A stretch of DNA of 63,564 nucleotides from Capsaspora owczarzaki ATCC 30864 (taxonomy: Eukaryota; Opisthokonta; Filasterea): positions 74,538-138,101 of the forward strand of contig NW_011887305.1 in NCBI RefSeq assembly GCF_000151315.2, in the 5' to 3' direction. Positions within the stretch are counted from its first letter, which is position 1, and each line of letters begins with the position of its first letter. The translations under genes were made by a program, and so were the position numbers. Below the pieces are notes generated by a model. It did not search any database and was not told where the DNA came from. It saw only the letters and a program-made list of their open reading frames with translations. Shown piece after piece: positions 9,275 to 19,309 of this stretch.

Positions 9275-12074
9275 TTATTGCTGGGCGCACGGGATTTGCT
9301 GAGCACCTCCATGACCACCGTGACCGTGACCATGGCCGCGATGACTGTGCCCATGGCCATTCGAATGGCTATGGCCATGATGATCATCATCATCCTCCTC
9401 GTCTTCATAATAATCGTCGTCGTCTCCTTCGTCGTCCTCGTCTTCCCACTCGTCATCGTACGCTTGGCCACGGTGCTTTGTTCGGCTGTGGCGCTGCTTG
9501 GGGTCGACATCCATCAACTCGGCGTCTTCCGCGTTGTCCGGATCGGCGGGAGGAATAAACGCAGTCGCGGCAGGAAGCAGCTTTTCCAAGATCTGCTCAA
9601 ATCAAAATGACAATTGAGAAGAAGCGAAACAACCAAAAAACAATTCCACTGCATGGCGCCAGAAAAGTCAACCGTACCTTAACGTTCTCGAGCGAGACTT
9701 GGAACGTCTTCGGGAAGGTGACTGTGAAATGAACGACGAGATCGCCCTTGTCAAATGGATTCTTGTATTGCGGCATGCCTTCGTTCGGCACCACAAGTCG
9801 AGAGCCTAAAAGAATGGAAGAGAGCAACGACAGTTTGTGAGCAGGGAAGAACTCCAACCCAAGTTTAGCGCGTCCATTCTCCAACTCACCATTCTCAATC
9901 ACGGCGCCAGGAGCCGATTTTAACAGAACCATGCGGCCATCCAAATGCTTGACCAGCTTGGAATAACCACACAACGCCTCAGCCAGGCCGATCGTCACCA
10001 TGATATCCAGATTGTCTTCCTCGCGGGTAAATTCACGATGCTTGAGCTGATCCAGTGTGATAATGACGTCTCCAGGCAATGCACCGGGCTGTGGATGAAG
10101 GAGGTGTCGAGAAATTGATGCGCAAGAGGCGTGAAGAAAAAGCCAGACAGTCAGCAAGCAAATTGCAACAAAGCCGAAATCCGCAACAAAGCGCCCAAAA
10201 AAAAAAAAAAACAGCATCCCTACCATCTGATCTCCTTCACCAGTAAAGGTAATCTTTTGGCCGTTACGCATGCCCTTGTCGACGTGCACTTCGAGGTTCT
10301 TGCGCTCTGTGGTGACCTTCTGGCCGCGGCAAACCTTGCATCGATTTGCAGCCGCAAGAGTTTCACCCTCGCCCTCGCACGCGTCGCACTCGACCTGGAC
10401 TTGCTGAACCATGCCCATACCGATGTGGTGAAGCATGGTTCGGACTCCCTTGCCCTTGCAGCTCTTGCACTTGGTCGGAGCTGCGCCGTCTTTACCGCCC
10501 AATCTTTTGTGTTGGTTGGTTGGCAAGAGGAAAGTGTCAATAATAAGTGTAACAATCAGCACGAGCGATAAGATACATTTCCAAACGTGCGGTGGCGCGA
10601 AAGAAAACCAGGTCAAGCAAAGATTGACAGAAAAAAAAAAAAAAAAACAAGGACAACTTACCCTTTGCAGCCAGTACACAGAATCTGACGAGAAATTTCC
10701 ATCATGGCAGAAGTACCGCAGTACAAATCTTCAAGCGTGACTGGAAGCTCGTGGTGTTGCGACTCGGTGCGCGGAATACCGGATTGACGACCTGAAACCA
10801 AGTGGAACGAGCGCGTTTGAGACCAGGACTGAGCAATCAACAGCAGACGCCTGCTCAAAAGGCTAGCTTTGGAAACTGTTCATCATACCTGGGCCGCCGC
10901 CTCCGAACATGTGCGCAAACAAATCGTCCATGCCACCGCCGTGGCGGTGTCCGTGCCCACGACCCTCCTTCATTGCGGCATCGCCATACCGGTCGTAGGC
11001 AGCGCGCTTTTGTTCGTCGGACAAGACTTCATAAGCAGCTGAGATTTCCTTGAACTGTTGAGCGGGATCGATGGAGTGGGGAGTGGGGAAAGTGAGAAGA
11101 CTGAAACGCCAATCATCTGTTGTTGTTCAAATTTTCAAAGGGCCGTGTCGCTTGTTACCTTCTCGCCGTCCTCGGGAGATGGATTACGGTCTGGGTGGTA
11201 TTTGAGCGCAAGCTTGCGATAGTTCTGCGCAAAGAGAATCGGGACGTTGAGTACTCCAAACAACACGCTTGATGAATGAAACACGAGCCGTGAAGCTTAC
11301 CTTTCGGATTTGGTCAATGGTGGCGTCGCGCTCAACCCCCAGCAACTCGTACAGTCGGTTCTTGTTCTCTGCGCCGTGTGCTCCGTCCTCATCATCCTCG
11401 TCGTCGTCGTCGTCGTAGCCATAGCCAAAGCCGTCGTCGTCGTCGTAGTCGTCGTCGTCAAATCCGAATGCATATCGGTCTCCGTCCTCGTCCTCGTAGT
11501 CGTCATCGTCGTCGTCGTCGTCGCCGCCTGCCATCATGCCTTTCATGCCACGAGCAAGCAGATCCTCGAGATCCTCGTCGGCGATGTCGTCCAGATCGAT
11601 GCCCATCATTGCAGCAATCTGCTCGACCATGGGATTTCGACCGCTGCTGCCGCCGCCGCCGCCGCGACCACCACCAGCAGCAGCGCTCTTTGACTTGCTC
11701 GATGCAGCAGCAGCAGCACTTGCAGCAGCAGCAGATGGCGTTCGTCCGCCTGCGCTCTGCTTCTTGTTCTTGTTCTTGTTCTTGTTCTTGCTCTTCTGCG
11801 CTCCAGCCGCGCCTCCGCTCGCAGCACCGGCACCAGCTCCAGCTCCAGCAGCACCAGCACCAGTAGCGCTGTTGGCACTCGCAGTGCTTGTCTTGGGTGG
11901 CGCGGCGGTCGGCGTCGTGGTCTGCTTGGCGTCCGTCCCGCGTGGTGCAGCACCACCCGTCGCTCCACCTGCACTCGCTCCTGCAGCCGATCCAGAGCCA
12001 GCATTAGCATTAGCATTGTTGCTGGTCGCTGCTGGCTTGGTCGCCGGTTTCGCTGGTTTGCGTTTGCCTGCCAT
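9275..12074 (-). CDS. Type I Hsp40 (DNAJA/Ydj1 family) with long N-terminal extension and CaaX-like end
   Basis: Eight exons: 12074-11301, 11224-11159, 11054-10889, 10791-10662, 10503-10224, 10088-9890, 9805-9678, 9595-9275; 687 residues (family about 400). An Hsp70 co-chaperone. The J domain begins near residue 239 ([14 protein letters not shown]) with HPD at 268-270. Next come a short His/Gly linker, four CxxCxG zinc-finger repeats (CTGCKG, CKSCKG, CDACEG, CKVCRG), and substrate-binding C-terminal domains ([20 protein letters not shown]). Odd: the first 238 residues are Ala/Thr/Gly-rich, then [10 protein letters not shown], then Asp-rich tracts. The tail is acidic, then His/Gly-rich ([17 protein letters not shown]), and ends CAQQ. 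Animal DNAJA2 ends CAHQ, so farnesylation and membrane association are likely (inference). The C-terminal domain is clearly DNAJA1/2-like; I cannot say which paralogue. Confidence 0.93.
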
Positions 12075-12376
12075 GATTTGTGATTGAAACAAAAGAGACT
12101 GTTCAATGCAACTCCAGTCAAAGAGACCAAACTCGTCGCTGTTGGATTCAAGCAAAATACATTGCAAACAAGCTCTGAAATCGCCCTCGCTTTGGATCAG
12201 CGTTCGGAATGGCTTGAGCTTGCTTGGCTTGAGCTTGCTTGGCTCGAATTTTGAGCACTGCGAAAACGCAATAGCTGTGGGAAGGCTGAAGCAGGAGGGG
12301 TTGGAAAGCGCTCTCTTGTTGTTTGGGCTTCGGTTTAGTCTGCTTTTTTGTTTTGGTTTTCTGAGCCGGCCTCGAA
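12075..12376. promoter_or_regulatory. Divergent promoter region, DNAJA-type gene / SECISBP2
   Basis: About 300 bp between the two start codons. Contains a direct repeat of GGCTTGAGCTTGCTT (about 12212-12240). No TATA box stands out. The promoter role is inferred from gene orientation. Confidence 0.5.
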
Positions 12377-14402
12377 ATGCTCAGACTGAGCGCAACTCAA
12401 ACGCCGACGACGACGACGACGACGCGCTCAGTCACTGCGTCACAGCCTCAGCCTCAGGCCACCCTTCATGCGACTGCCAGTCACAGTCACAGTGATGGCG
12501 ATGATGATGATGGCGGTGGAGGGTGGACGGACGCGCCTGCGAACAAGCGACGGCAGCGAAGCACGCTCGCTGCAACGAGCTCAACGCGAACGCAACCTCG
12601 CCAAACACACGCTACCAGAGTGCAGCAGACTTCGGCAGTGAGAATAGCAGGGACCCCGAGTAGCGCGGCAAGGGTGGCTCGACCTGGACTGCTTCCATTG
12701 CCAGCGAACGCAGTCCCGACAGACCTGATGACCACGACCGCCGGAGCATCCACCAGCAGTAGTCATAGTAGTACTAGTAGTCATGGTGTCGGAGGAGCTG
12801 TGCCAGGCAATGGCAAGAATGCGCGCGGACGGGCGTTGACGATTGCAGACTTGATCTCGATCGCAACAAACATGTCAAACCCAAAACGGACAAACAAAAC
12901 AATCCGCTCAGAAGTGACACCCGCAACCGCATCCGTGTCTCAGATAACAAGGCGGCGCGTACTAGCGATGGCTCCGACTGCTCAAGCAGCACTGCCAAGA
13001 CATGCCGCAGCAGCGTCGAGTAAATTCAACGGGCGGAGCGCACATCCAAACAAGTTGGACGGATCCTCGCCGGCGATTCGAGCTGGGAAACAGAGTCGTG
13101 CCACGACGAAACGGCACCGGCCATCGCGGATGAGAAAGATCATTCGAAGAGATCGGCAATTGAGAAAGCGGGTTGCTCTGGCTGGCAAAGCCTCCGCTAG
13201 TTCATCTGCAGCAGCTACTGAATCAGCCGTGTTGCAACCATCTTCACCTCAAACTGCTCCTGCGATGCCAGAAGCTGTTGCCAGCACCAGTACAACTGCT
13301 ACACAAGACTCGCGTCCTGGCAACAGCTCTGACATGCATCAAGCGTCCACCTCTGCATCCGAAATGGAAACTCGCGAAAAGGACAACAATGGCGACGACG
13401 ACGCCGGCGACGACGAATTCGACCCGGAAGTCATCGCTGCTGAGAGATTGACTGCTACTATGCACAGATTTCGCATCACTAGTTCTGCCATGAAGCACCA
13501 TTCAGCGAGGTTTCGCGAGTAAAGCGCTGTTCGCATTGTCTCGTCCGAGTTGTGTTTGCTCATTCTGTGCACTCACATTCTCTCCCGCAATCCCACAGGT
13601 ACTGCAGTCAAAAGGTCGGCGCTGAGCTTGATTCTGCTACAGCGATTGTGCTGAAACAACTCCACAAGTTCCAAGAACGACGACTCGCCACAATAGACCC
13701 GAACAAGGCCAAACAGCGCCGCTGGTTTGTCGTTGGCCTCAAGGAAGTGTTCAAGCATCTTCAACGAGGCAAATTGCGATGTCTCATCGTTGCGCCAGAC
13801 ATTGAGAGCGTGCGCTCGGCGGGTAAGATGCTTTGGCAAGGCTGCACGCGTTTTGTTCTGAGCTCACCAACGTCAACATCTCTGTTCCTTCGTTGCCTCC
13901 AGGTGGCCTGGACGATGCAATAAGCTCAATTTTAACGGAAGCACACGCACAAGACCGGCCGGTGGTGTTTGCCTTGAATCGCCGGAAAATCGCACGCGCA
14001 TTGAACATTCACGTTCCAGTGAGTGCCGTTGGTATTTTTACCTTCGACGGCCTGCATCAAGAGTACAAGTCAATGCTGTTGCAGTCAACGGAAGGCAGGC
14101 TGGCGTATTTTGCCATGCTAGAAGCCACCCATGCGCAATGGGTCGAAACACCGCCACCAACTGCTCTCGCCGATTCATCCGCCCCATCCGGTTCGACCAC
14201 CCCTAGCAGCTCAAATAGTGTTGATCATGCACCTGTGCCTCTAACAGAGCCAATAGCGCCTCGAGCATCATCAGCAGCTTCGAGACAAACCCATCCGAAT
14301 GAAAGTGCCAATCGTGGAGGTGCACCTGCAAGTCGGAAGCAGCGTCGACAACAACAAAAAGCAGTATCTGCCACAGTGAATGCTGAACTAGCACACAGTT
14401 GA
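12377..14402 (+). CDS. SECISBP2: SECIS-binding protein 2 (L7Ae-type RNA-binding)
   Basis: Exons 12377-13518, 13599-13822, 13903-14402; 621 residues. Binds the SECIS stem-loop in selenoprotein mRNAs and recruits EFSec for UGA-to-selenocysteine recoding. The N-terminal about 360 residues are low complexity with basic patches (KRHRPSRMRKIIRRDRQLRK) that could be nuclear signals. Exons 2-3 encode the conserved core: ARFREYCSQK, then FQERRLATIDPNKAKQRRW, VVGLKEVFKHLQRGKL, the L7Ae fold GGLDDAISSILTEA, VVFALNRRKIARALN and PVSAVGIF, each matching animal SBP2. The GA|G join restoring FREYC is exact. A Ser/Pro tail follows. The gene implies that the organism makes selenoproteins; none is seen in this window. 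Confidence 0.92.
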
Positions 14403-14487
14403 AAAAAATCATTGTATCGTCGCTACAAAATACAAAATACATCATTTAGTGCAATGGCATTCTTCTCCTTCTTGCTTGTTCGTAGCA

Positions 14488-16530
14488 CTACGCCGCTGCG
14501 AGTGACACATCTCGTGGAAGCGGTGGAAGCGCATCAAAGGCAAGAGGAAGCCGCGCCGTCGAGACAATCAGCTGAATGGCGTCCTCCTCGGACATGCGCT
14601 CCGACTTGGAAGTGTCGCGATTGCGAACAGTGATGCCTTCGCTGTCAAAGGCCACACAGAGGGGTGTGCCGAGTTCGTCTTGCCGTTGATAGCGCTTGCC
14701 AATCGAGCGTGCGTCGTCGTAAATCACTGCCAGGCCAAATTCGTTGACGAGCCGTTCTTCCATGTTGCGCGCCGCTTCCATCAGGGGCTCCTTGGCAACA
14801 ACCGGCAGCAATGCCGCTTTGTAAGGAGCGAGACGAGGGTGCAGAGCGAGCACCAACCTCTGCTCGCTGGACTTGTCCGAATAGCGCGGATCTCCAGGAC
14901 CAACCTCGTGCAAGGCGTCGCAAAGCACGGCTAGAACGCCGCGCGTCAGGCCAGCAGAAGGCTCAATCACGTGTGGCACGACCACAGAGCCCGGTTGAGC
15001 ACCGGGCACCCGCAAATTCGCGCCAGAGCCGGCCTCGTGCGCATCCAAGTCGTGGGAACCGCGCGCTGCGACTCCCTCGAGCTCACCTCGACCCCACGGG
15101 AAGTTGTACTCTAAATCCACGCACGCTCGTGCATAGTGCGCAAGATCACGCTTGGGGATGGGCAACTGGACAATATCGTCGGGATTGCGCAGCAAGGATC
15201 GCCACCATTGCGTGCGCGAGTTGACCCAGTACTGCAGCCAAGGTTCGTGATCGCCTGGAGGAATGAAAAACTCGAGCTCCATCTGCTCAAACTCGCGCGA
15301 GCGGAAGATAAAGTGCTGCGCGTCAATCTCATTCCGGAAGGCCTTTCCAATTTGCGCAATGCCAAACGGCAGTTTCAGGATGTTGGCATTGCTCGTGTTG
15401 GTGGTTTGCATGAAAATGCCCTGAGCTGTTTCTGGCCGCAGATAGGTCAAACGCGGGGCGATACTGGCTGCGAATGCTTGCCGCACCTGGTCAGCGTTGG
15501 TCGGGGTGGGTTTTTGAGCGATAGATGAGGAGGCGACAGTGGCTGCCTCGTTGAGAATGTCGGTGCCAAATTCGGACGTTGGGAACATGCCGTTCATCAG
15601 CTTTTCTTCAAAGAATGGCGAGTTGCTCTTTGGCACCGCCGCAGGAGGGTAGGGGATGGATTTGCCAGCGGAGCCGTCGGCGTTGGCGAAAGTGATGCTT
15701 CCAGCTGAATTGTCGGCAGGAGCTGATGCAGCGTCACTGGTGGGAGATGCTGGCAATACAACGCTATGCACACGCAGCGTTAGCGACTTGCCACTCTGCA
15801 CGACTCCTGTGAACCCGTCCTGCGCCAATTTGGCAGCCCAGCGAGCAGCGTGCTGGGCGTCTGGAGCGGTAAGCTTGACGACCCGGTGCTGCTGTGGAAC
15901 AGCGGCCACGGCAGTTGCATGGTCTGCCTCTTGTTGTCGTGGTCGCACCGTGTCTATCCGCAGCGGGGGTGCCTTGTCCACACGAAACGGCAATCCGGAC
16001 AAGGCGCAGATGCCCATGCGATCGTTGAACTGCGCGACGTGCCCGCTCGCCTTCCAGACCTTGTAAGAGCTCATAATGCTCGAGTCGATTCCGACAATGC
16101 GGCCTCTGCTTTTGCGCACAATGGCGCGCCACCACTCGCCCGCCAGATTGCTCTTGAGCTCGACGCCGGCATGGCCATAGTCGTAGCAGCCCTGCAGTCC
16201 GCCGCCGTAGATCTCCCCGCTCCGGAAGACGAATCCGCGCCGCTTGCACAGCTCGACCAAGCGAGCCATCTTGAGTGCCCCGCGGGTCTTGGCGGCGTCC
16301 GAGTCGGCCTCTGGTTCGGGATCGGCTGGAGCAACGGCGCCAAGAGCGGCGGGAGTGGACGCGAGCGCAGGCGGCCATGCAAATCGCGCCACCCGCTGAG
16401 GCTCTGACGACGATGGCAAGGCAGAAGTCACTGCGGCGGCGGCGGTGGTGGTGGTGGTGGTGGTGGTGGTGGACATGGCGCGGCAGTGTGCTACCACACC
16501 ACATTGGCGAGGCAGCCAAAGACCGAGCAT
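14488..16530 (-). CDS. Glycyl-tRNA synthetase, class II, bacterial-like subtype
   Basis: Intronless, 680 residues. Charges tRNA-Gly. Hallmarks: LVELCKRRGFVF and GGLQGCYDYGHAGVELK near the start, YLRPETAQGIF (about residue 360), motif 2 with FRNEI and RSREFEQMELEFF, motif 3 PSAGLTRGVLAVL, then the anticodon-binding domain. LCKRRG and CYDYG resemble the bacterial alpha2 GlyRS more than the usual eukaryotic cytosolic enzyme. The first 20 residues (MLGLWLPRQCGVVAHCRAMS) lack acidic residues and could be a mitochondrial presequence; a second ATG at codon 19 would remove it and give a cytosolic form. A poly-Thr/Ala linker follows. An extra segment of about 130 residues between WKASGHVAQF and the catalytic core is variable. 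It lies head-to-tail with the methyltransferase gene upstream of it. Confidence 0.93.
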   Translation of the reverse strand: MLGLWLPRQCGVVAHCRAMSTTTTTTTTTAAAAVTSALPSSSEPQRVARFAWPPALASTPAALGAVAPADPEPEADSDAAKTRGALKMARLVELCKRRGFVFRSGEIYGGGLQGCYDYGHAGVELKSNLAGEWWRAIVRKSRGRIVGIDSSIMSSYKVWKASGHVAQFNDRMGICALSGLPFRVDKAPPLRIDTVRPRQQEADHATAVAAVPQQHRVVKLTAPDAQHAARWAAKLAQDGFTGVVQSGKSLTLRVHSVVLPASPTSDAASAPADNSAGSITFANADGSAGKSIPYPPAAVPKSNSPFFEEKLMNGMFPTSEFGTDILNEAATVASSSIAQKPTPTNADQVRQAFAASIAPRLTYLRPETAQGIFMQTTNTSNANILKLPFGIAQIGKAFRNEIDAQHFIFRSREFEQMELEFFIPPGDHEPWLQYWVNSRTQWWRSLLRNPDDIVQLPIPKRDLAHYARACVDLEYNFPWGRGELEGVAARGSHDLDAHEAGSGANLRVPGAQPGSVVVPHVIEPSAGLTRGVLAVLCDALHEVGPGDPRYSDKSSEQRLVLALHPRLAPYKAALLPVVAKEPLMEAARNMEERLVNEFGLAVIYDDARSIGKRYQRQDELGTPLCVAFDSEGITVRNRDTSKSERMSEEDAIQLIVSTARLPLAFDALPPLPRDVSLAAA

Positions 16531-16589
16531 TCGAAACTCGGCGGCTCAGAAAAATACAAGAAACAAGGACAAAGTAGAATTGACAAAAA

Positions 16590-16631
16590 TTGGATTTGGA
16601 TTTGGATTTGGATTTGGATTTGGATTTGGAT
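16590..16631. repeat. Hexanucleotide microsatellite (TTGGAT)x7
   Basis: Seven perfect TTGGAT units upstream of the GlyRS start, within the 232-bp gap (16531-16762) that also holds the 3' end of the methyltransferase gene. Confidence 0.95.
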
Positions 16632-16762
16632 GAGGAGACACAGACGGGCTGAGAAATCGATTTTGGCAATTCAACATTCACAGAGATATCCGACGAGCCA
16701 GTGGTTATGGCGATTGATTCTGTCTCTACAATACTACGATCACATCGTGAACACTCAAAGGC

Positions 16763-18630
16763 TCACGCAATACGCTGCAGCGCGAGATACAGGGTCAGGA
16801 AATCGCCATCTCGCTCGTTGCCGTGTTCGACGAGAACGCGCTCGAGCCGCGAGTACAGCTCATCGACAATGGCCTCGCGGTTTTCCGGGGTGCGCGCCTT
16901 GTCGAAGGCCTTCCAAACAGTGCCAGACGACCACGTCCGGATCGATTGTGTGAGCTGAAAAGCGTAGGCCTCGCGGGTGATTTCGCCACGGGCAAATTGG
17001 GCATAGTACGGGTCGGGCGTTCGCACGCAGCGACTGTAGTCGCACCGGAGCTGGCGGCTAGAGCGTGCACTGTGGAACACTGAACCGACAAAGCACGAGC
17101 GGAACCCTTCGTCAAAGTCCTCGGGAGAGGAGCTGGCTTGCGTCGTGGCCTGCACGGTCTTGTCGCCGTGCGAAAAGACGGAATAGCGGTCAATGTCCAC
17201 CATCTGAGCAGCGGGGAAGGTGATGCCCACGCGCTCAGCCTCAGTGATGCGACCGTCTGCCGCCATTTGGTCGACCACCAGCTTGAGCTTTTCAAAGATG
17301 CCGCGGTAAGAGCCAGTAACGCGGTAGTCGCTTGGATCGCTGCTTGCCAGGCCGACGGGCACGGCAATGACAAGGCTTGCGTTCAAGCGAAGCTCGAGGG
17401 CGCGCATTTCCAGGATTTGTCGCCAGTCGCTCGCGCTGTGTTCCTTCCAGCGCTCGAGCTCGTCGCGACTTGCCAGCGAGCAGACGATATGGGTTGTCAG
17501 CTGGAATGGCAGCTTGCTCAGCCAGTGGAACGCTGTCGATGAGAATCCAAAGGACACCGAGTCGTTTGGCGCGCACTGAAGGTAGAACGACCTGCCTGTC
17601 GCGTGCTCGTAAAAGTCACCCATGCAACCGAGCAAGTAGCGCGGGGATGTCGGCATTGATGCCAGCGATGATCCGACCGCCGCCCCTGTTGTTGCAGCAA
17701 CCCCAGCATTATTGCTGTCGCCACTGTGCTTGAGCGGCGTCTCGTGCAGATCGAAATAGCTCGACCACTCGGTGTGCGGCAGATCGACCGAAAACAGCTC
17801 AATCTGGCGCAGAGCACGCGAGCTCGCACTCTGCGTATGCGTGGTCGTACTCGCAGTAGTCACGCCTGGTGCTTGGGCTGCAGTCGCGTCCACATCAATG
17901 CCACGCTGTGCGGCACTCACAGTCTGCAGCGTCTTGAGGATTTCCAGCAGCACGGGGGCGCTGTTCGACCCGGTTGCAGAGCCGTAGTCGGCAATTCGGA
18001 TGGGCTCGTCGGGAAATCTCGCTTCGAGCGGGTCGCGCGTCGCCCTCGTTCCCAGTGAGCCAGGCGTCTCGGATGGTGCTGCAGCAGACGTCGTCGTCAT
18101 CGTCGTTGTTGTCGTCGTTGTCGTCGCTTCGGCAGTGGTGGAGCGACGCAGCGCCCATTGCACCAGCGGAATGAGATTCAGAATGACCTCAAGTTGTGCC
18201 TTTGAGAAATTCGCGTACCTGACCCACGTCATTCCCCCCCCCGCGGCACATCCAACCCCACAAGCCATCACCAAGAGTCATCCAAAAGCGAGGTCAGTCA
18301 AGGTGGAGATGCAAAGACTGTGAGGAAAGCGGCAGCGCAGGTGCGATTATGGAGGGAAAGACAACCGGCAACTCTCAGAGCCAAAGCTTCTGAGAGATGG
18401 CTCGTTTGGTTGGGGGGGGGGTTTAATTTTGAAAGGAGGATGCTGATTAGTGTATTTCATTGTAGTTCGCACTCGTCCCGCAGACCCAGATTTGTGGCAC
18501 GAGAGATCCGATTGTGCTGCTGAGAGACGTACAGTGGGCTCATCCCGTGGAGCGACGCAGCCTGAGGCGGGGCAGCTGAGGCATCGCGCATGTGCTGGCG
18601 ATCGTTGTCAATTGGCGTGTCGTCCGGCAT
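16763..18630 (-). CDS. SABATH-type SAM-dependent carboxyl methyltransferase
   Basis: Exons 18630-18533 and 18218-16763; 517 residues. SABATH enzymes move a methyl group from SAM to the carboxyl group (or ring nitrogen) of small molecules, such as salicylate or jasmonate in plants. Visible: N-terminal LYANFSKAQLEV replacing the family's SYAxNSxxQ; SAM motif IRIADYGSATGSNSAPVLL; FSVDLPHTEWSSYFDL (family DLPxNDFN); FYLQCAPNDSVSFGFSSTAFHWLS (family SSxxLHWLS). The donor CCACT|GTACGT joins to GTACGCGAATTTC in frame. Upstream ATGs at codons 1, 14 and 30 are all possible starts. A Thr-rich insertion sits before motif I, and Thr/Ser-rich loops follow. The substrate cannot be told from sequence. The family is best known in plants, so its presence here is notable. 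Confidence 0.85.
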
Positions 18631-19309
18631 GATGAATGAACGATTGAATGAACGAATGAACGAACGAGGGTTGAGTTGGGAAAATGCTCAGAATCCAAAA
18701 AAATGAAGAGTGATCTGAATTTGGTGATCAAAATCTGCGCAGTGTTTGAATGGACGAACATCAGTGATTCACTTTATGGTACACTTAGAGGCTGACTGAC
18801 TCGAGTCAACCAAACGAATGAAGCGAGTGAACGAACGCAGCGAATTGAATTGAATGGCGAGAAGATTGCTCAGAGATTGTTTAAGCAAGAGTGAGCGATC
18901 TCCACTTCCCACACAGACCGATGCGTAATGTTAACGTGGTGTTGTTCATGCTACTACTCATAGGCCCCGGCATCTCCTTTCCACCATGCATTCAACTTGG
19001 TAACTTGAGATTATTCCTCAATCTCTCTTCCCTTCGCCTCCTTGACTTTTTGCGCATCCAGTCTCCTCTGCTTTGACTATTTCCATCCCACCGCATTGAT
19101 CAATATCAACCTCACTCTTTCATTGTTTGTTCTGTTTCTAATCCCACTCACTCAGTCACTCAGTCACTCATCGTTCTTTACTCTCAATTCTCAGTCAATT
19201 CTCAGTTCCTCTCCACTACTCTTTTCCCTTTCCCCTGTCCCTACCTCACACTCCACAAACACTTTCATCCAAATCTCACTTCCAATACAAAATCTAGTCC
19301 TTCTATCGA
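18631..19309. promoter_or_regulatory. Divergent promoter/5' UTR region, methyltransferase / PI3K
   Basis: Separates the start codons of the SABATH gene (-) and the class II PI3K gene (+). The left part has GAATGAAC-type direct repeats (about 18631-18670); the right part is a long pyrimidine-rich tract with CACTCAGT repeats (about 19140-19170), likely PI3K 5' UTR. No coding frame is recognised. Confidence 0.55.
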
